A stretch of DNA of 64,000 nt, from the NCBI GenBank assembly GCA_003833135.1, contig QZLH01000297.1, forward strand, positions 28,539-92,538, read 5' to 3'. Position numbers and translations under genes: made by a program. The stretch's first letter is position 1. Each line of letters starts with the position of its first letter. Below are positions 58,121 through 64,000 of this stretch, in pieces. Source of the stretch: Oehlia diaphana (lineage: Eukaryota; Glomeromycota; Glomeromycetes; Glomerales; Glomeraceae). The notes below the pieces were generated by a model, which saw nothing but the letters and a program-made list of their open reading frames with translations, made no database searches and had not been told where the DNA came from.

Positions 58121-59501
58121 ATGTCTGTCGAAAAATCAAAAAACTTCGTTCATCAAGGCCTTGAAACACATCATGAAGATATGGTGGTAAGTGTTTATAA
58201 ATAGATTTGACAAACAGCTTTGTATTGATTGAATAATTTTTTTATTTAAACGACTTAGCATGATGCTCAACTCGATTACTATGGACTAAAGTTAGCTACC
58301 TGTTCTTCAGATCGTACCATCAAGATATTTGACCTTGATGGTGAAGAGCGACGAGAAGTGGAAACACTGAAAGGGTTAGTTCTTTGTCTTCGTTAATGCT
58401 CGTAGTTCAATTTTCACAATTTGCTTATTTTTTAGACATGAAGGTCCTGTGTGGCGAGTAGATTGGGCTCATCCAAAATTTGGCGTCATATTAGCATCAT
58501 GTTCCTATGATGGCAAAGTTTTTATCTGGAAAGATCATGGTGCTGGCTCATGGAAAAAAATCAAAGAACACACTTTACACACAGCATCTGGTATATGTTA
58601 AATAAGCCAATCTTCTTTATCTTTATTTTTATCGTATCATATATTTCACTTTCTTTACTTTGTCATTGCTTATAGTAAATTCTGTGGCGTGGGGACCTCA
58701 TGAACTTGGTCCAATTCTAGCTTGTGCTTCTTCGGACGGAAAAGTTTCTGTCCTTACTTTTAAAGGTATTTAGACTAATTGTTTTTCATCGCACTCAATA
58801 CTTTCTGAATTCTTAATATTTCGTATAGATGATGGTTCATGGGACGCAGTTGTTCTTGAAGCTCATAGTATTGGCGCAAATAGTGTGTCTTGGGCGCCAG
58901 CTACAATACCAGGTGCTCTTGTTCAGGTTACTGGAGGTGCACCAAATGTTAATGTTTCCAAAAGATTCGCTTCATGTGGATGTGATAATTTAGTGAAAAT
59001 TTGGGCTTATAGGTATTATCACGTACTATACTCACGTACTACACTGCGTATGCTTTCATTTAATATTATTTATTAAACAAATCGGTTTCTTTTATAGTGA
59101 AGATACCAAAGAATGGAAAGAAGAGGGGACACTTGAAGGTCATACAGACTGGGTTCGCGATGTTGCATGGGCTCCAAATTTTGGGCTTCCACAAAACTAC
59201 TTGGCCAGTTGTTCTCAGGTGCGAGAGTGTCGAATTCAGTTTCTTTATAAAAATAGTTAAATTAAACCAATCAATTTTTTAAAAATAGGACAAAACCGTC
59301 ATAATCTGGAAAAAGAATAATCCTAATTCTCCTTGGGTGAAAAAATTTCTTAACCCTGAAAAATTTCTTGACGTGGTTTGGTCTGTAAGTTGGTCCTTGT
59401 CAGGTACAATCTTGGCTGTGGCGTCCGGTGATAATAAAGTAACATTGTGGCAAGAAAATTTGAAAGGTGAATGGGAAAAAGTACAAGAATTAGATGATTA
59501 A
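58121..59501 (+). CDS. SEC13: SEC13, COPII coat and nuclear-pore WD40 protein
   Basis: Seven exons, 58121-58186, 58259-58374, 58436-58590, 58676-58765, 58829-59012, 59098-59218 and 59289-59501, give 314 residues, close to other Sec13 proteins (about 300-320). Six WD repeats are visible: [75 protein letters not shown] and [15 protein letters not shown]. The N-terminal HDAQLDYYG and the phrase NSVSWAP are typical of Sec13. It forms the outer COPII cage with Sec31 and is also a member of the Nup84/Nup107 complex; Sec31 supplies the missing seventh blade. Confidence 0.95.
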
Positions 59502-59660
59502 CATAATAATTATAATTATTTAATTATATAATATGAGAAAGAGAAAAATTTTTAATTAATAGAAAGAACATTTAAATTTATTAAAAAAGCACTTATTATT
59601 TTATATTATATTAAAAAAAAATGAACTTGTATCTTAGAAAAATTAATAATATATTTATTT

Positions 59661-61063
59661 TTATTTGTCTAATGAGCTTGTTTCGTTTTCGTTAATAAAT
59701 TGTATAAACTTTTCGTATTCTTCTTTATCCATCGGATAACTATGTTCTTTCGCAGGAAATAGTCCAGTCTTTACTTCTTCACGATAAGTTTTAATAGCAT
59801 CAGTAATAATATTATCAAGTTTTGCATAATGTTTGCAAAAGCTAATATGATTTAAAATTAATGGCATGATATTTAATACAAATTCACAAAGTATGAAAGT
59901 ATCTCATTATGACTTACCGAGGCATAAAACGATCAAAGATACCCAACATATCTTGTTGAACTAAAACTTGGCCATTTGTGCCAGCGCCCGCACCGATGCC
60001 TATAGTCGGTATACGTAATATTTTCGTTACACAGGTAGCAATAGGTTCAGGTATTGCTTCAAGCACTATAGCGAAACAACCTGCTTCTTGAAGACTTTTT
60101 GCATCTTCGAGAAGTTTTTTTGCCTATAATATAGGCAAGGAATTAAGTAATAGGTAAGAAACAGTACAATTAAAATTAAAGCCACTTACTTTATCGGCAG
60201 TATTTCCCTGAAGTTTGTATCCACCTAAAGAAGATTGTCGTTGTGGTGTTAATCCTATGTGACCCATTACAGGAATTCCTATTCTTGTGATTTTTTGAAT
60301 TGTCTCTAACATTTCTGATCCACCTTCTAATTTGACACCCTAATGGAAAATAATCACATGTATAAGTAAAAACATAAATAAACTCGATCCGTCAAATATG
60401 CATAATACCTCCATATTTCCTTCTTTAACGAAACGAATTGCGTTTTTCAAAGCATTTGTGGGACTCGTTTCGTAACTCCCAAATGGCATATCTCCAACCA
60501 AGAAAGAAGATTTTGCACCTCTAGTAACAGCTCGACAATGATGAAGCATCTCCTTTTGTAAAAATATGATTAATATTAAAAAAAAAAAATTTAACTACTA
60601 AAATTAAATTTAATACCTCCATAGTTATTGGCGAAGTATTTTGATAACCTAACGCCACCATTCCCAATGAATCGCCCACAAGACAAATTTCAATTCCGGC
60701 CTTTTCGACAAATAATCCTGTAGGATAATCATGTGCAGTAAGCACAGTGATTGGCTCTTTACTTTTATACAATTTTTGTATTGTATTTATCGTAACTTTT
60801 GCCCTATCTAATTGAAACAAATCAAGTCAAAAATCGATTAAAATTTTTTTTTTTTTTTTAATACAAAAAATGAATAATAAATAAATCGTACTTGGATTGG
60901 ATGTATTAACACCTTTCGAGCTATAAAATTGTTTCATACAGTAAATATTTTGGCGAAAACACTTTACCCCTAAATTTAATAGCTGTTTCTGCCGAAATGA
61001 TATAAAATTCTTCATATTTGTTGTTGTTTTCGTAGTAAAAGAAGAGTCGGTAGATAGCGCCAA
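59661..61063 (-). CDS. ECM31: Ketopantoate hydroxymethyltransferase (pantothenate synthesis)
   Basis: Six exons, 61063-60892, 60807-60617, 60552-60409, 60339-60190, 60123-59918 and 59841-59661, give 347 residues. The enzyme adds a hydroxymethyl group from methylene-tetrahydrofolate to 2-oxoisovalerate, the first committed step to pantothenate and CoA. Conserved blocks are [34 protein letters not shown] with the metal-binding Asp, [43 protein letters not shown] (catalytic Glu) and [20 protein letters not shown]. About 60 extra N-terminal residues rich in Ser, Thr, Lys and Arg suggest mitochondrial import. Its presence means the fungus can make ketopantoate. The gene is divergent from PDB1. Confidence 0.95.
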
Positions 61064-61433
61064 TATCCATAATCCAATTATTTCTTTTAAATAGTTATGA
61101 AGTATAATACACGTGTAATTGTTTTATCCGAAAGCCGAGGTGAAAGTGGAAAGCTCTTCGCGCGATTATGTTTATGTAATGTAAATCAAATCAGAAAATA
61201 TAATAATTTTTAAATTTTGCATTATTATTAAATTACTATTTAAGTAAAAAATATTTTAATATATTAAATTAATTATTAAGGAAATAATAATTTTACGCAA
61301 CGCACCCCCCCTTTTTGGAAATTATTAAATTAATATAATTTCATCATCATGGTATGACAAATTTTTGACGATCGGAGATAAATTTCTTCGGCTAATATCT
61401 GATATTAAATTAAAATATAGTAAAGTATTCATT
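61064..61433. promoter_or_regulatory. Divergent promoter between ECM31 and PDB1
   Basis: This 370 bp interval controls two mitochondrial enzymes of linked metabolism. It contains a run of eight C residues near 61305-61312 (CGCACCCCCCCTTTTT), unusual in this AT-rich window. No clear TATA box is seen. Confidence 0.55.
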
Positions 61434-63275
61434 ATGAATAGCGCAATATTACATAAATTCGTCAATACCTCTGTAATTAACTCTTTTAAGCAGGCAGGAA
61501 AAGGACGATTCATACCATGCCTTAGTTCTTTGCTCTTGCAAAGGCGAAATCTTGCGACTTCAAACGAAGTTACGGTGAGATTATTTTATTTAAGCAATTA
61601 TTTTTTTTTTTGTATTTCTTTAGTTCTTATTATGAGTAAATTTAGTCGTTATTTACGGTATACGAATGAGCACAACTTAGTAAACACGGGATACTTAATA
61701 ATATCGTGTGTTTTTCACTTAAAAAATTACTTAGTATGGACGCGACTAGTAACAACAACTTGGATAAATATAATAGAGTTCACAATATTTCACTTATATT
61801 TTGGCTGAATACAAATTTTTATATACATACTTATTTCACCTGATCTTATCAATTATCTTCCCTTATTACAATTATCCTGGTCCTGGAGCATTATTCTTAT
61901 TTCTGATTTAATTTTATTTGTGCAACAGTGATACTTTTTAATGGTTATTATTATTTATAGATGCCCGTAAGAGATGCTTTGAATATTGCGCTTGAAGAAG
62001 AATTTATTCGTGATGAACGTGTTTTTTTGATCGGTGAAGAAGTTGCTCAATATAATGGCGCTTATAAGGTAAAGTGACAATTTTAAAAAATAAATTAATT
62101 ATCGTTCTCTTTTAATTTACATTTTTGATCTTTAATATTAGGTATCAAAGGGCTTACTCGACAAATTTGGCCCAAAAAGAGTGATTGACACGCCAATCAC
62201 AGAAGCAGGTTTTGCAGGTTTAGCTGTTGGTGCGGCATTATCGGGGTTGAGGCCAATTTGTGAATTTATGACATTTAATTTTTCCATGCAAGTTAGTTAA
62301 ATTGTTCTTTCTTGTTTGTATTATAAATATTTTCACAGTATATTCATTCTGTTATCAACTAAATTTATGTCATTCTTATTCATAAAGGCAATTGATCACG
62401 TAGTTAATTCTGCAGCAAAGATATTATATATGTCTGGTGGAACTGTAACATGCCCAATAGTTTTCCGTGGACCAAACGGTTCAGCTGCTGGTGTTGCCGC
62501 TCAACATTCACAAGATTACTCAGCATGGTATGGTGCTATTCCTGGGTTAAAGGTAGTCTCTCCATGGGATAGTGAAGATGCTAAGGGTTTATTGAAGGTA
62601 TAAAATTTTTTTTTTTCCGAATTATTTATGACTGACTAATTGAAGCACCTTTATGAACTTAAAAGGCCGCGATAAGAGATCCTAACCCTGTAGTTGTGTT
62701 AGAAAATGAACTACAATATGGAGTTTCTTTTCCAATGTCTCAAGAAGCAATGTCACAAGATTTTATTCTGCCAATTGGAAAAGCAAAAATAGTACGTGAA
62801 GGAAAAGATGTAACTATTGTATCACATTCAAGATCAATAAATTATTGCCTAGAAGCGGCTGAAAAATTGCATAGTGAAGAAGGGATATCCTCTGAAATTA
62901 TTAATTTACGTTCAATTAGACCGCTTGATGTTAATGCAATTGTAAATTCAGTGAAGAAAACTAATCATTTGGTGACAGTTGAAGCAGGATTTCCCCAATT
63001 TGGCGTTGGTAGTGAAATATGCGCTATAGCAATGGAAACGGAAGCATTTGACTATTTGGATGCTCCAGTAGAAAGGATAACCTGTGCTGGTAATTATTAT
63101 TTATAAGGAAATAGTTGACATTAATAATTTGATATTATATTTATAATTTACCTAATCATTTCTTTTATTATTAGATATTCCCACCCCATATGCGGAGAAT
63201 TTAGAAAACTTATCTTTTCCAAATACAGATGTAATTGTTAAAGTTGTAAAACGTACTTTATATAGAAAAAAGTAG
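61434..63275 (+). CDS. PDB1: Pyruvate dehydrogenase E1 component, beta subunit
   Basis: Six exons, 61434-61574, 61961-62068, 62142-62291, 62388-62597, 62666-63089 and 63175-63275, give 377 residues, the usual length of the mitochondrial precursor. The first exon encodes a basic targeting peptide ([20 protein letters not shown], later [10 protein letters not shown]). The mature part has [29 protein letters not shown] with the thiamine-diphosphate-contacting Glu, [55 protein letters not shown] and [14 protein letters not shown]. With the alpha subunit it decarboxylates pyruvate and passes acetyl to E2 to form acetyl-CoA. The 386 bp first intron is the longest in the housekeeping block. Confidence 0.96.
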
Positions 63276-64000
63276 CTAAGGTTAAATCCTACTTGAATTA
63301 GAACCCCCTATCATTATATTCAGGATTCTTAATTTTAAATTTATATTTTTAATTATATTATCTTCGAATTATCAACTTTTTCAATACTTATTAAGTGATA
63401 AATAGTTTTTTTAACAATGTAAAAAGAATTGGTAGTTAAAATCTTTTATCATGCATGTAATTTACATAATTAAAAATAAAACCTGAAAATAATTGTAAGA
63501 TTACATAGCCTAGATTTGATGTCTTATAGGTAGAGATACAAGATTTTTAAATAATTTTTTTTTTTTTTTTTTTGGTCAAGACAATCAGGTTTTATTTAAA
63601 AGATAGGATTTTATAAAATGTTAACTAATTGAGAATGATATTAAGTAGTTATTATATAAAGACTTCTGTTTGTTACTTTTATAAATAAAAATCACTAATA
63701 TTGAACTACTATAACTATTATATAGTATATAGACAAACCAATAAAGTTGCAAATGTAATTATCTCTTAAATAAAATACTATTCTAAAATTAAATGTATAT
63801 TAATATTGATTAATAAATAAGATAAAAACTTAATATTAATTTTTTACAATACATATTGTATCTTATTATAACATTTAATATAAAGTAACTACTTATAAGA
63901 ATTCTAGAAATCTCTAAAATAAATTATAAGTCATATTTTTAGCAAATTGCCCATTTTTTAAAAAGCATAAAAATTAAAGTTATACAATTTTCTTAGCATT
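63276..64000. other. Downstream AT-rich region to window end
   Basis: It includes the PDB1 3' UTR and a poly-T tract at 63557-63573. I see no further gene before the window edge. Confidence 0.5.

Noticed and set aside
61365..61433. Upstream in-frame ATG for PDB1 at 61365
   Set aside because: The extension is not basic in the manner of a targeting peptide. The ATG at 61434 gives the usual precursor length and a typical mitochondrial presequence.
1..64000. CRISPR arrays, bacterial operators, riboswitches
   Set aside because: No regularly spaced short repeats with unique spacers occur, and the intron-rich genes show this is eukaryotic nuclear DNA.

Overview
The window looks like nuclear DNA of an arbuscular mycorrhizal fungus (Glomeromycotina, Rhizophagus-like). 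The sequence is extremely AT-rich and full of A/T homopolymers. Its intact genes have many short GT-AG introns. The accessory part carries gene types known to be expanded in Rhizophagus: BTB-BACK-TLDc proteins, tandem tyrosine-kinase-like-type kinases with a Cys-rich N-terminus, and dispersed lineage-specific families. The assignment is an inference from gene content and base composition.

The window splits into two very different halves. Positions 1 to about 52 kb are accessory. They hold a 561-572 bp satellite (1-1388); two BTB-BACK-TLDc genes on the minus strand (1696-3353 and 23831-25424) with a decayed third copy; a membrane protein (7010-8212); a three-unit tandem array of kinase genes (14401-23079) whose third unit is frameshifted; a decayed kinase on the other strand cut short next to a hAT-type MITE (11556-12405); a PARP-like ADP-ribosyltransferase (28988-30093); a PARG-like glycohydrolase (43422-44594); a lipid-anchored CRIB-domain protein (46145-47015); and many gene relics of unrecognised families. 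Non-autonomous transposons are frequent. They include a complete small Helitron (12769-12974), a hAT MITE with a clear 8 bp target duplication (48917-49129), several inverted-repeat MITEs, and a ~250 bp family with a Helitron-like 3' end present three times. One of those three copies contains a 118 bp minisatellite and the assembly gap (16782-17147).

Positions 53-63.3 kb are a compact block of conserved housekeeping genes with three divergent pairs: VIP36-like cargo lectin / SFT2, GPALPP1-like / SEC13, and ketopantoate hydroxymethyltransferase / pyruvate dehydrogenase E1-beta. Three genes of the early secretory pathway lie within about 6.4 kb. The last pair places a CoA-precursor enzyme next to a CoA-consuming one across a 370 bp shared promoter.

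The most interesting signals are (i) hypervariable segments at matching places in otherwise near-identical tandem kinases, (ii) an ADP-ribosylation 'writer' and 'eraser' on one contig, with telomere-type repeats inside the first intron of the writer, (iii) a Helitron-like small element family with a nested minisatellite, and (iv) a cluster of degraded multi-exon families without recognised relatives. All exon joins were read by eye from splice sites and reading frame; none is backed by transcripts.
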